From assembly GCA_001898075.1 (NCBI GenBank), contig MKSD01000001.1:62001-126000 (forward strand): 64,000 nt of DNA, in the 5' to 3' direction. Made by a program: the position numbers and the translations under genes. Source of the DNA: Alphaproteobacteria bacterium 40-19. GTDB lineage: Bacteria; Pseudomonadota; Alphaproteobacteria; Holosporales; Holosporaceae. This document shows positions 9,415-19,478 of this stretch, one piece after another. The first letter of the stretch is position 1. Each line of letters opens with the position of its first letter. The notes under the pieces were generated by a model. It was not told where the DNA came from. It was given only the letters and a program-made list of their open reading frames with translations, and searched no databases.

Positions 9415-10860
9415 GTGTTAGAAAAAAAAGTTTCAGATCAATTATATAAAGACAGTTCTGAAGAGGTTGATTTGGAGTTGCCAGAGCAGTTGTGTGAAGA
9501 CAATTCTGAAGAGCTCGAGCTAACGCCGCAGCCGTCAGAAGAGGCCCTATCCTTTCCCGGGGAACAATCTGAGATGGACGAGGAGCATCGGAACGCGGAA
9601 ATTAGAGAAGAAAGCACAGAATTGGCGGAGGATGTCCGCTCGTATCGATCACAGCGTGATCAATATGCGCGAGATGACGATTTGTGTAAAGTACCAAGAG
9701 AGGAATTGAGATGGCTTTGTGAAGACTTGTCTATATCACAAAACGCTCAATATCCGAGAGAAAATGATCTGTTTAATTTGTCAGGAGAAGCATTGAACTG
9801 GTCAAGGGAAGAATTGAACTGTTTTTTTAAAGACCTGTTTATATCACAAAAAGATCAATATTTAGAAGAAAAAGCCGCAAACAGTTTCATGGGAAAAATT
9901 GGGTACAGCTTTACAACGGATGATGTTCAATACGCGCAAGAAGGCCGTACAGGCCATCCAACATATTGTGAGATGGGTGATTATTTGATGCTTGATCGAC
10001 AAAATTTAATAGAAATAATTCGTTTTAATCAACATTTTCCTAAATTAATTTCTGAAATAAGAATAGAAAGATTAGGTAAATTAGAACAAGAATTAAACAA
10101 ATTTTTTGAAATACTAAACGCTTTGGGTCCCACAGAAGTGTTGTTTTTTTGGATAGGGGGACTTCATAATATGGTTCAGCATAAAAATTTTATGAGCTAC
10201 ACTCAAAAAAATAATGAAGAGTTTCTGATATCTTTGTTTGTCCTGTTGAACAGCACTTCAAAAACCAGTGTGCAGTTGATTTTAGATCAAACGGTGTACA
10301 GAAGCTCAAAACAAGCCTTAGATTGTTTGAAAAAAATTTTTTCACAGAGGTTAAAGATTAATTTTATCGAAGATGAGTGCAGAAAAACATTCAATACAGC
10401 ATCAGAAGAAGAAAAAGCTAGAAAACATTTGGCAGATATTTTTTTCGACAAAAATAAGCTGCAAGGAAAAATCATGGACCAAGCTTTAAAGGGGTCTCCT
10501 GTCCAAGTCTCGGATCTTTGGCGGTTGTATTGGGCTTTAGATAATTTTTCAAAAGAAGAAAAAAAGTTTAAAATTTATATGGATCATGATACTTTTTTAT
10601 CAATTCATAGCAAAGACTCTGTTTTTTCAAATTCATTAAGGATGCCTAAAGAATTTTTGGAAAATTTTATGGCTCGACCACCTACAAAAAGTGATATCGT
10701 TGTTTCTTATAATTTGACTCCAGAAGCCGCGATTGCCTTTGCAGAAGAAATTGATCATAAGTTAAATACTAAAGTCTATTCAGCCTTCTTAGAGCACAGA
10801 AAAAATCGCACTATGATAAAATCTGAACAGGAATACAAAAACAGTATTATGAAGATTTAA
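9415..10860 (+). CDS. Acidic hypothetical protein with imperfect internal repeats
   Basis: No family recognised. The start is GTG at 9415 with a purine-rich stretch (agagagggg) just upstream; no signal peptide is visible. The first about 170 residues are acidic and partly repetitive. A unit of about 30-36 residues of the type SQ-x-x-QY-x-R-x-x-DL...REEL-x-W-x-x-x-DL-x-I recurs about two and a half times (SQRDQYARDDDL, SQNAQYPRENDL, SQKDQYLEEKA). The C-terminal two thirds looks like a globular helical domain. Gene remnants of unclear relation follow at 10.9-11.3 kb. Codon use and AT-content match the other accessory proteins here rather than core genes. Confidence 0.6.
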   Translation: MLEKKVSDQLYKDSSEEVDLELPEQLCEDNSEELELTPQPSEEALSFPGEQSEMDEEHRNAEIREESTELAEDVRSYRSQRDQYARDDDLCKVPREELRWLCEDLSISQNAQYPRENDLFNLSGEALNWSREELNCFFKDLFISQKDQYLEEKAANSFMGKIGYSFTTDDVQYAQEGRTGHPTYCEMGDYLMLDRQNLIEIIRFNQHFPKLISEIRIERLGKLEQELNKFFEILNALGPTEVLFFWIGGLHNMVQHKNFMSYTQKNNEEFLISLFVLLNSTSKTSVQLILDQTVYRSSKQALDCLKKIFSQRLKINFIEDECRKTFNTASEEEKARKHLADIFFDKNKLQGKIMDQALKGSPVQVSDLWRLYWALDNFSKEEKKFKIYMDHDTFLSIHSKDSVFSNSLRMPKEFLENFMARPPTKSDIVVSYNLTPEAAIAFAEEIDHKLNTKVYSAFLEHRKNRTMIKSEQEYKNSIMKI

Positions 10861-10896
10861 AATGAGGAACTCAATGAGATCGATTACACTATCTGC

Positions 10897-11258
10897 ATGA
10901 CTGGACCAGCTTTTTTAAATGCACTCAGTTTTTTTAAGACTGGCCTAATACGCAGCCCTTCAAATGGGTCTGGCCTTTGGAGTCCTTATGTTAACCGACA
11001 AGAGCCTGAATATCAATACATGAGTGCTTTATTAGAAGACAGAGATTTTTTTTATAGGCATCGTGATTATACTCGATTGGCTTTTGTATGCGATGCATTA
11101 CAGACCTCTATTCCCCCAATAGACAAAAAAAGTGTCTTGGGATGAGGATTTCTGAGGCGTTAGGCAACCTTCCTGAAAACTTAAAGCGCTGGAATGACGC
11201 AATTAAGAATGCAAAAATTAATGTTAAAGAGCCTCTTGAGGGTGTTGAGGGATCGTAA
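10897..11258 (+). pseudogene. Two small overlapping reading frames, probable gene remnant
   Basis: An 82-codon frame (10897-11145) and a 38-codon frame (11142-11258; MRISEALGNLPENLKRW) overlap by ATGA. Neither resembles a known family. The first begins without an obvious ribosome-binding site and contains YQYMSALLEDRDFFYRHRDY; the second continues with similar composition, so the pair may be one protein broken by a frameshift near 11142. Translational coupling of two tiny proteins is the alternative. Low certainty that either is expressed. Confidence 0.3.
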
Positions 11259-11379
11259 GGCATATCGAAAACAAACTCTTGCTTTTCCCAATCAAGGCAA
11301 GAATTTATGTAAAAATTCTAACAAATAAATATTTTTCTAAAGCTATTTTTTAAAAAATATGGGGCACCTAGTTATAGAA

Positions 11380-13068
11380 TTACTGTACTTTATACTCTTG
11401 AGATATTTTCAGTTCTGTGGCCGAGTTCTTGAAAAAATAGGACAGCCTGCTTTGTACTTCATGAGATAACGCAGAAAATAGGAATCTTAAAAAGAAGGGA
11501 ATGCTTTGAGGTGTGTAATCATACACGGGAATGTTATGGCCATATTCTTTTTTTAAGTCTTCCAAGGCCTCGAAAAAGCCCCCTAAGCGGTCTATTAGTT
11601 TGTGATCCAGGGCTTCTTGCCCGGTATAGATGCGCCCTTTGGCCAATTGACGGACTTTGCTTAAAGGAAGCTTTCTGTTTTTAGAAACAATTCCTAAAAA
11701 GTGTTCATACAGAAACTCGACCTGTCTTTCGATGTCTTTTTTTTGCTCGGCAGACCAAGGCTCTAGCAGGGATTCTGCTTTTCCGTCTGTTTTTCCTTTT
11801 GTAGTACTGATTTTTTCTGTTCCCACTTCAAAAAATTTCAAAAGTTCTTGGACGTCAAATTTTCCCGTGTAAACTCCAATAGACCCGGTCACCGTTCCAG
11901 GTAAAGCCCATATTTTAGAGGCTTGAGCTGAAATCCAATAAGCACCCGAAGCAGCCACGTTTCCCATAGAAATCACAACGGGGATATTCTTTTTAAGGCA
12001 AAGCTCCATTCCGTACCGCAAGGTCTCGGCGTCTTTAGGACTTCCACCAGGAGAATCAACGTATACTAAAACGGCTTTAATGGAAGGATTGTTAGCGATG
12101 TTTGAAAACACTTCGAAATATCTTTCGGCTTCAGCCATACTTTGGCTTCCCAAGGCACCTTCAATTCGAACCACTGCCAAAGCACGTCTGTGCCAAAGTC
12201 TGGCCAATTTACGATACAAAGAACCTTTTGAAACATAGTTATTTACAAAAACTTTTTCGTGATTTGCAGATTCTTTTTCAACGACTTGATCAAAGCATAC
12301 TGCCACGTTATCAACGAACTTTTGTTCTACAGCTTCCAAGGCCTGGTAACGTCCACCCTCTATAAAAGTGTCTACCTCTGCAACCTTTTTGCCTAAATCT
12401 TTGGACATATCACGCACCAATTGTCCTTTCCATTGTGCCAGCAATGTGGTCCAACTTTCTTTTTCTTCTGAAGGCATTTGGGAAAAGACGTAAGAGTTGG
12501 GTCCTGATTTATATTCTTCTTTTTTAATAAATTGAGGCCGAACTTTTAAAAGATCAAGAAGTTTACGCCAATATAAAGGTTGAACAGACAGTCCTTCCGG
12601 CGCTAAATAACCAAGATGGTTCATATATTTTGTACCGCAAGCTGATAGAGTATAGTAAGGTAGTATTCCGCCTGCAGCCATTCCAAAACCATAGCCGTAC
12701 CCTACGACTTGCTTTCCCGCTTCTTGAAGCCGTTTGATTAAATAACGGATCTGCTGCACTTCACCGACACCCCAATGATAGCCTTCCACATTAATCAGCA
12801 CTTTTTTAATATGAGGATCTGTAATAGCTCGAAAAAGGGCTTTGCCTATAGGGTAAAAAGAAGATACTCCTTGGTCTCCTAAAAAGGGTAATTGAGGAGC
12901 AACAGGTTCATCTTGACCATCTAAAATCAAGATTTCTTGGCCACGAAAAATGGAACACTCTAAAATAAGGGATAGGGCTGTAGCTCCCAAAGCTCCGTAA
13001 CCCAAAAAAATACAACTGTTATTAAAGCCACGTTTAATTTTTCGAAAGCTGTTTTTGATCCACTTCAT
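11380..13068 (-). CDS. sppA: Protease IV / signal peptide peptidase A (long form)
   Basis: Inner-membrane serine protease that degrades cleaved signal peptides. The 562-residue length is that of the duplicated 67-kDa type. It has one N-terminal membrane segment (about residues 18-36), then two crotonase-like halves. The catalytic Lys is in the first half (EEYKSGPN, K187) and the nucleophilic Ser in the second (GNVAASGAYW, S374), the Lys/Ser dyad split seen in E. coli. VDSPGGSPKDAE precedes the Ser. It lies 36 bases downstream of fabI on the same strand and is probably cotranscribed. A retained SppA suits a genome with many Sec-exported proteins. Confidence 0.93.
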   Translation of the reverse strand: MKWIKNSFRKIKRGFNNSCIFLGYGALGATALSLILECSIFRGQEILILDGQDEPVAPQLPFLGDQGVSSFYPIGKALFRAITDPHIKKVLINVEGYHWGVGEVQQIRYLIKRLQEAGKQVVGYGYGFGMAAGGILPYYTLSACGTKYMNHLGYLAPEGLSVQPLYWRKLLDLLKVRPQFIKKEEYKSGPNSYVFSQMPSEEKESWTTLLAQWKGQLVRDMSKDLGKKVAEVDTFIEGGRYQALEAVEQKFVDNVAVCFDQVVEKESANHEKVFVNNYVSKGSLYRKLARLWHRRALAVVRIEGALGSQSMAEAERYFEVFSNIANNPSIKAVLVYVDSPGGSPKDAETLRYGMELCLKKNIPVVISMGNVAASGAYWISAQASKIWALPGTVTGSIGVYTGKFDVQELLKFFEVGTEKISTTKGKTDGKAESLLEPWSAEQKKDIERQVEFLYEHFLGIVSKNRKLPLSKVRQLAKGRIYTGQEALDHKLIDRLGGFFEALEDLKKEYGHNIPVYDYTPQSIPFFLRFLFSALSHEVQSRLSYFFKNSATELKISQEYKVQ

Positions 13069-13104
13069 TTTTTCTGTTCCTTGTGCAAGTTTTGTTGTTT
13101 TGGC

Positions 13105-13917
13105 TTAGACAACGACTCTTTCTAAATCTGGTGCATCTACTGCTTTCATTCCTACCACGTGGTAGCCGCTATCTACGGGGTGGATTGACCCAGTGACGGC
13201 GCTGGACAGATCGCTGAAGTAGTACAGAGCACTATTTGCCGCGTCCTCTTGGGTAATTCCACGACGCAACGGCGCATTGTCTTGGGTCCATTTTAAAATG
13301 TAGTTAAAACCATCAATGCCTCCTGCTGCGGCCAGAGTTCTGACGGGGCCACAAGACAAGGCATTCACACGAATACCCACAGGACCTAGATCAGAAGCCA
13401 AATATCGCACACTGGATTCTAGGGCTGCTTTGGCCACACCCATGACGTTATAATGAGGGATCACCTTTTCCGCCCCATAATAACTGAGGGTCAGTAAACT
13501 TCCTCCTTTATCTTTCATAAAATTTTGAGCATGAAACGCCAGTTCCGTAAAAGAATAACAAGAAATTAACAGCGTGTTTAAAAAATTGTTGCGGGACGTG
13601 TTGACATACAGTCCTTTCAGTTCACTTTTATCGGAAAAGGCAACCCCGTGTAAAACAAAGTCAATTTCTGACCAAACTTTTCCAACCTGTTCAAATAGAG
13701 TACAAATAGATCCTTCTTGACTGACATCGCAGGGAAAAACATTTTCAACACCAATGGAAGAGGCTAATGGAAGAACACGCTTTTTCAATACATCATTCTG
13801 GTAAGTGACAATCAGCTCCGCCCCTGCCTGGGCAGCTTTTTCTGCAATTCCCCAAGCTAATGAATCCTTGTTCGCAATTCCTAAAATAAGTCCTTTTTTT
13901 CCCGAAAGATTGACCAT
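13105..13917 (-). CDS. fabI: Enoyl-[acyl-carrier-protein] reductase, NADH
   Basis: Catalyses the last reductive step of each type II fatty-acid elongation cycle in the cytosol. At 270 residues it is normal length. It shows the atypical short-chain dehydrogenase features of FabI: the nucleotide-binding start GLILGIANKDSLAWGIA, the segment CDVSQEGSI, and the catalytic pair Tyr156 and Lys163 in YNVMGVAK. IRVNALSCGPVRTLAA and a C-terminal HPVDSGYHVVGM substrate-side segment follow. This form is the classical target of triclosan and isoniazid-type inhibitors. First gene of a two-gene unit with sppA. Confidence 0.95.
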   Translation of the reverse strand: MVNLSGKKGLILGIANKDSLAWGIAEKAAQAGAELIVTYQNDVLKKRVLPLASSIGVENVFPCDVSQEGSICTLFEQVGKVWSEIDFVLHGVAFSDKSELKGLYVNTSRNNFLNTLLISCYSFTELAFHAQNFMKDKGGSLLTLSYYGAEKVIPHYNVMGVAKAALESSVRYLASDLGPVGIRVNALSCGPVRTLAAAGGIDGFNYILKWTQDNAPLRRGITQEDAANSALYYFSDLSSAVTGSIHPVDSGYHVVGMKAVDAPDLERVVV

Positions 13918-14103
13918 AAACGCAACACTTTTCTTGATACTTTATATTTTTTATGACTTCTTGTCCAGCGTTGCAGAGTTTTTAGATAAGGCTTTTCAAG
14001 GACTTGTATTTAATTTTTATGGCTGAGTTCCTCAAACATAAGGTGTGTCTGGAGAAGGGTTCTGAATATTTTTTAAAGGCTTGTTTTAGCACGCCGTCCT
14101 TTT

Positions 14104-14425
14104 CTAGGGTATTATTCTTTTTCTCACGTATTTTTCTAGCGCGCAGAGTGCCTTATCTATATATTCGGGATCTTTATTAGCGCAAAACAACATATTTGTT
14201 ATGGCACCACTTTCCTCAGGGTTTACTTTTAACGTTCCCTCTTCTAGTTCTTTTTTTTACCAATTCTTTTTTAGATTTTGTCATGCGCTCATTCTGTAAG
14301 GGGGTAGGGACAAACAGGAGTGCTAATTGTTCAGGAATTTGAGGGAATCTTTTAAATATGAAATAGTTCTGGGTTTCATAGTGTGTTTCTGTTTGACCGA
14401 TGACCTCTTCCGGCGATAAATTCAT
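14104..14425 (-). pseudogene. Frameshifted small hypothetical protein
   Basis: The ATG at 14425 opens MNLSPEEVIGQTETHYETQ and runs to KSKKELVKK, where a run of eight T on the plus strand (14251-14258) occurs. Reading on in the present frame stops at 14216 after a very basic tail. Dropping one base from the run gives a sensible acidic/helical continuation (ELEEGTLKVNPEESGA ... NKDPEYIDKALCALEKYV) to a TAG at 14104-14106, about 107 residues in total. The better composition of the corrected frame supports one broken gene. No family recognised and no signal peptide seen. Confidence 0.5.
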
Positions 14426-14683
14426 ATTACGGAAAAATCTGATACGATTCTTTCTTTTAATTTTTTTCTATTAATTTTTTCTTGGTCGGAATGGATGATG
14501 TATGTGGAGACTTTTGCTTTTTTTCTTTCTCGGCAAAAGCAAAAGTGACCTGGAAAACAAGAGTGAAAAGAAAAAGTTTTTTAAACATAAGGAAAAAATC
14601 AATTTTATTTTATATTATCTTAAAAATTTTAAAAAAATAATCAATTCTGGGCATTTTTTTCGTGGGCATCGTAAGAGCAGAGA

Positions 14684-14760
14684 TTTCAGATCCTCCTCCA
14701 GAATGATGCCTGGGGGAGGATGTGCAGGGGGCTATTTCCTTTTTACCTTCTTGAAATTTG
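14684..14760. repeat. 3' end of inverted duplication, partner of 23529-23614
   Basis: Read on the minus strand, this stretch covers the last codons and downstream flank of the 14732-16963 gene. It matches 23529-23614 on the plus strand almost base for base, about 65 bases beyond the stop codon. Both copies contain a hairpin (here arms ATCCTCC/GGAGGAT with CCAG/CTGG inside, around 14690-14721) without a T tract. The repeat shows that the duplication extended into non-coding flank. Confidence 0.75.
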
Positions 14761-16963
14761 TTGCTTTTTCTTCTGTTGGTTTTTTAGGGCTTAGACTTAA
14801 TTGCTTCATCTCTGCTGCTAGTTCGCTTTCTGGAGTGATTTCTAGCAGTTTTTCAATAGGATAAATTGTTCTAGGATTTTGCCCTTTTTGATCTAAGGCT
14901 CCTATAAAATAGTCCCCTTTTTTCATTTGGAATAAAAAATCACCTTTGTTAGCAGGATCTTTTGTGAATTCAAAATACTCAAAAGGTTGGGTCGCCTTCC
15001 AAGTGATTCCCATTTGATCTGTATCGTCCTCGTGGATTTTTTGCATCACAGACAGCATTTTGGCACCATTTAATACGCTTTCAACATAACGGATAAAGCT
15101 TTCCTCTTCCTTTAGGTTTAAATTTTTTGGCAGTATAAAGGCGGTCAAAACCTTTTTATCTTCTAAAGACTCAGTCAAATGGAGGCTTTTAATAAGGTCC
15201 TGGTCTTGTTCAGATGAAAGTTGCCCTTTTTTCTTGTTGCGGAGTTCGTGATCTGAATCCGAATTGACGGTGTGTTTTTGGGCATGCTTTAAAAAAGAAC
15301 TCATGCCTGGATATTGGATTGGATTATACTCATCCTCTATGTCAAAAAAGCCACAAAACGCTTCAATTCTTGTGTGAAATTTTGTTGCTTTTTCTATAAG
15401 AGTTACCTGAGGGATTGATTCCAGTTTTGCTTCTTGAAAGAGGGATAGCCTCTGGGCAAAATCTTCTGTGTTGATAGAAGATGGCACAGAGCTAGGTGCG
15501 TAGGAAATCTGAGACGGCACGTAGGAAATCGCAGACTGTGTATCACTGTTGCCAGGCTTTTTATCAGCTTTTTTTGCTCTTTTTTCGATTTCTTTTTTGA
15601 TACTACCATCTAAGTTCCATGAAGAAACTGCCTCTTTCCAAAATGATACCGGCACAGCCCTCTTTAGACATATTTCAATAAGCTCTCTTTGGAATTGGGC
15701 GCTTTCATTATTTGCTGCTGTAAACATTTTTTGACATTTTTCTTCGTTATTGAGCTGCTTTTTAAGCAAGTCTTCATTTTGAAAACATTGCCAGGTGGCT
15801 AAAGGATGCAGGGGTTTTAATGATTCTATATATAAATTAAGATTGTCATTTTTCAACTTCAATCTTTGAAGGCCCTTCAATTGTTCGTCTAGAGTTTTAT
15901 CAGCCAAGCTTTGTAAAGTCTTTTTGTTGTAGAGATCTAGAATATTTTGATAGTTTTCATTTAAATCAATAATTTTTACTTCACCATTTTTTAAAATAAA
16001 ACTGCACAAATTTTCTGCTATTTTTAATTTAAGAGTTTCCAATATGCTTTTTTTAATATTTTCTTTTTGTTCTTCTTTGCCTAAAATTTTTAATAAAGCA
16101 GCAGTATGTGCGTTTGTCGGATCATTGGGGTTGCAAGTAATTAATAAAGATACAGGATCCAGCTTTATTAAATCTTTTTCATTTAAACTAATCTTCAGGT
16201 AAGAAAGAGTTTTTAAAAAATCTATTGGAATCTGAATCACAAGATCTGAAGAAAAACAATTTTTCATTTTTATTGTATTATGAAAAAGTTGAATAGATTC
16301 TTCTAAAATTTTCGGGTTTTCTAAACGTGTTTTTAAATTTTTATAAAAACCTTCCAAGTCTTTAGAACAATTCTTACCTGTGAAAGACTGAAATATTTGG
16401 GGCACCTTTTAACTACATAAAGCTGCAGGATGGAGGTCATTTAATTCTTTAGTATTTGATTGAAGAATACGAAACATTTTTTCTTTTTTCTTTTCATCCA
16501 GGTCAACATTTTTATTTAAAAAGCAATTCATAACATCCAACTGATCTATTAAGTTTCTATTGGCAAGCGATAGAAAAACTAAACAATATAAGGGGTATGT
16601 GTATTCTATATTATCCATTTTTTCTTGAAATTTCACAATAAAATCAGCCATTACTGCGAAGCTACTTTCTTCTTTTTTTATTAATGTTTCTTTAAAAAAG
16701 TTATAAAAATTCTGATTTTTTAAAAGATAATCTATTTTCAAATCGATGGGAAACATTTTCCGAGTAAAAATTAGATTGTATATGTCCTCGTTAGTATGCG
16801 TGTGTTCTAATGTAAATCCCAAAAGTTTTTCATAAAATGCTTTCGGATACTTCTGATTCTCTACGCGGATTATATCATTCTGGAGGGCACGTACTATCTC
16901 CTGTTTATCTGTTTCTGTTAGAAGTTGCGCTTGAGGAACTTGTTTTTCTTCACCTTCTTTCAT
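14732..16963 (-). pseudogene. Large accessory protein interrupted by one TAA
   Basis: Two open stretches, 16963-16409 (184 codons) and 16405-14732 (557 codons), are in the same frame and separated by a single TAA (16409-16411) plus one Lys codon. They are therefore best read as one 743-codon gene with a nonsense mutation. No signal peptide is evident. The body is helical and charged. The C-terminal about 130 residues form a conserved module (TAFILPKNLNLKEEE ... ITWKATQPFEYFEF ... FLFQMKKGDYFIGAL) shared with 50099-51885 and with the decayed copy at 22519-23558. A GTG at 16405 could restart translation. No known family recognised. Confidence 0.6.
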
Positions 16964-17232
16964 CGAAAGGCAGAGTCTAAATGACCTAAAAGGGTTAAAA
17001 TAAATAATTTTTTAAACATATTAAATAAAAAAATTGGCTCGTACGATAATTATCATTTAATTTAATTAAAAATCAATACCCAATTTAATTAATATTTTTT
17101 TAATAAAAAATTTACAAAAGATTAAAAGCTGGGAAGAGTAGAAATTTTTATCAAATTATTTTGATTAAAACCAGTCTTGGCGTTGGGGCATAAAAATGCT
17201 AAAGTTAAAAAGGCTTTTTTTTACGTCTTGTT

Positions 17233-18009
17233 ATGTCTGAAAACGAATCTTCTTCTTTGTTTCAAAAAATAATTCAGGGTTTAAAGCCCGCTAACAATTC
17301 TAAAAAGATTGAATTTAATCCTGTGGAAGAAGATATCCGCAGGGAAGAATTGATAAATAAGTTACGTTTCTGGGCGCCATGGGCTATAGGAGGGGTTGTG
17401 ATGGCTCTGACATTTATAGCCTGGATGTCCTATGATCACAGCAGAAAAGAAGCCGACCTTTATCAAGCAGAGAAAGTTTATGAAGTCGCTGTGGCAGAGA
17501 TAAAAAAAGGAAAAACTTCTGGCGCACAACAGACATTACAAGATCTTAGTCAAAAAAGCTCTTTTAAATTTTTAAGCAATTTGTGGGACATGGTCTTACT
17601 AGAAAAGAAACTCAATATTACGTTTTCTGATCAGGTTCTGGGGGAAATCAGGCAAGGTTATCAAAAATTAGAAAAAACGTTCTTTCCAACCCGTATAGGA
17701 CAAGACGCTTTTCACCATCTTAATACCTTCATTGCTGCCTTTTGGGCTTTTCAAGCGAAAAAAGACATTCCCGATTTAAAAAGCAAGTTGGCGTTTTATA
17801 CTCAAAGTAAGAATAACTTTCAAGAATTAGCATTATGTTTGTTGGCTTTGCAATCAAAAGGACAGAAAGATGCTACCACTGCCTTTAAGGCCTGGTATGA
17901 AGCGTGCCAAGGAGATACTTGGCTTCCGGAAGTCTGCGCTATGGGGGCTGGATTACCTCTGCCTCAGACAAAAGATAAAGAAATAAAAAATAAAGGAGAG
18001 CAAGCGTGA
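17233..18009 (+). CDS. YfgM/TPR_21-like membrane-anchored protein
   Basis: In alphaproteobacteria a tetratricopeptide-like, single-span protein commonly precedes bamB and der, and this one fits. It has a charged cytosolic N terminus of about 50 residues and one membrane segment (APWAIGGVVMALTFIAWM, about 50-67). A periplasmic helical region follows (YQAEKVYEVAVAEIKKGKTSGAQQTL...). In E. coli the YfgM relative works with SecY/PpiD and periplasmic chaperones; the exact role here is not shown by sequence. The TGA at 18007-18009 overlaps the GTG of bamB by four bases, indicating translational coupling. First gene of a four-gene operon. Confidence 0.75.
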   Translation: MSENESSSLFQKIIQGLKPANNSKKIEFNPVEEDIRREELINKLRFWAPWAIGGVVMALTFIAWMSYDHSRKEADLYQAEKVYEVAVAEIKKGKTSGAQQTLQDLSQKSSFKFLSNLWDMVLLEKKLNITFSDQVLGEIRQGYQKLEKTFFPTRIGQDAFHHLNTFIAAFWAFQAKKDIPDLKSKLAFYTQSKNNFQELALCLLALQSKGQKDATTAFKAWYEACQGDTWLPEVCAMGAGLPLPQTKDKEIKNKGEQA

Positions 18010-19466
18010 GCAAGGTGTGGATCCTTCTTGCGTGCGGACTGTTAACAGGGTGTGATTTATTTAAAGGTCCACCTCCGCCGCCCTTAAAAGGCAAACGCGA
18101 GACTGTTAATTTTTTTCAAGAGTCAGAACCTTCAAAGACCCTAAAGGCCCAATCAAAGGTATTGCCCAAAGAAGCTTTGCAAAGTACTGGTTTTCAGGAC
18201 TCTTTCTTATGGCAACAATTTTATAAAACGCCTTCTCATCATATCGCAGGCTTTAAAGGCTCGGGTTCTAAGCATCAAGTTAAAATAGTGTCAGTTTCCC
18301 AGTTGGCGGTGGAAGATGGTGATGTGGCTAGTCCCTTTATTGTGACCACTAAAGGTTTGTTTTTTTTAAGCGGGTTGAGTGTGCACAAAATGGCCGCAGA
18401 TCCAACAGTAATGCCGACACCATGGATCGTGGGAAGTATTTTTTCTGATTCAAAGAACCTTAAACCGTCTACAGCGCAAGTTTCTAAAGCGGATAAAACG
18501 AAGAGTGTTTTTGCTGGAAAAGATGTGTTAGAGCAGGAAAAGGACATCATCTTAAACCCTTCTGGTTTTGCTCTGTCTTTGAATTCGGAGAAATTTGAGA
18601 TCCGAGGTAACGTCTGGGCAGGAGGGCTGTGCAGCGATGGTCAGGACACCCTATTTGCCACCACAGGGCTGGCTGAAGTCATTGCTATTTCCATTTCAGG
18701 TAACAAGATTTTGTGGCGCGCTGAATTGGAACATCCTGCCCGCTCTGCTCCGGTTTATGATCAGGGCAAAGTCTACTGCTGTACTTTAAAAAATCAGGTA
18801 TTGGCTTTTGACAGCAAAACCGGGGCTCAGTTGTGGAAGCATCAAAGCATGATGGAAGAAACGACTTTGTTCGGGGGGAATGTACCTGCATTAGAACAAA
18901 ATTTGTTGATTTCCAGTGCCTCACCCAATCAAATCACAGCTCTTTCCACCAAAGATGGAGAGCAAGTATGGAGCTATACTCCTCCATTGGATCAGATGAG
19001 TGACAAAATTGTCTACGCCACGGCTAGTCCTGTGATTATAGAAGATAAAGTGTATGTAGGGACCTGCTTTAGGACACTATGTTTATCTCTGGCCTCGGGA
19101 GCCTTGGTTTGGAGCTCACCAATCAGTACCCCATTAACCCCTGTCAGTGCCGGAAATTATCTTCTAGCCATTGATGAATCTCACGTCTTAGTGGCCTTAG
19201 ACCGTCATACGGGAACCATAGCGTGGAGCACCGCTCTACCTATTGATTCTGCATCGACTTCTAAGTGGGTAGGTCTTATGATCATAGACGGACTTATTTA
19301 CGTTTTTAGAAACGACGGATGGGTTGGAGTTTTTAACCCCAGCCAACCCAAATCTTTGGTACGCCAAGTCAAATTGAATCACTCATTAAGCGCTTGTCCC
19401 ATATTTGTAAATGGGCAATTACTTCTGCGTGCGGATGATGGCTACTTGATCACATGGAAAATTTAA
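18006..19466 (+). CDS. bamB: Outer membrane assembly lipoprotein BamB (PQQ-like propeller)
   Basis: A lipoprotein of the BAM complex that helps insert beta-barrel proteins. GTG start in a GTGA overlap with the upstream gene. Signal peptide with lipobox LLTGC (Cys16). A Pro-rich linker and about 140 residues of low similarity precede PQQ-type propeller blades recognisable by repeated Trp motifs: KILWRAELEHPARSAPVYDQGKVY, TGAQLWKHQS, GEQVWSY, GALVWSSPIS, GTIAWSTALP. At 486 residues it is longer than E. coli BamB (392), with the extra length before the first clear blade. It lies 12 bases before der, the usual gene order. Confidence 0.88.
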   Translation: MSKVWILLACGLLTGCDLFKGPPPPPLKGKRETVNFFQESEPSKTLKAQSKVLPKEALQSTGFQDSFLWQQFYKTPSHHIAGFKGSGSKHQVKIVSVSQLAVEDGDVASPFIVTTKGLFFLSGLSVHKMAADPTVMPTPWIVGSIFSDSKNLKPSTAQVSKADKTKSVFAGKDVLEQEKDIILNPSGFALSLNSEKFEIRGNVWAGGLCSDGQDTLFATTGLAEVIAISISGNKILWRAELEHPARSAPVYDQGKVYCCTLKNQVLAFDSKTGAQLWKHQSMMEETTLFGGNVPALEQNLLISSASPNQITALSTKDGEQVWSYTPPLDQMSDKIVYATASPVIIEDKVYVGTCFRTLCLSLASGALVWSSPISTPLTPVSAGNYLLAIDESHVLVALDRHTGTIAWSTALPIDSASTSKWVGLMIIDGLIYVFRNDGWVGVFNPSQPKSLVRQVKLNHSLSACPIFVNGQLLLRADDGYLITWKI

Positions 19467-19478
19467 TATGGAATTAGT

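Noticed and set aside
14502-14864. 120-codon plus-strand frame
   Set aside because: Lies largely antisense to the 14732 gene end and its duplicated flank; low-complexity product.
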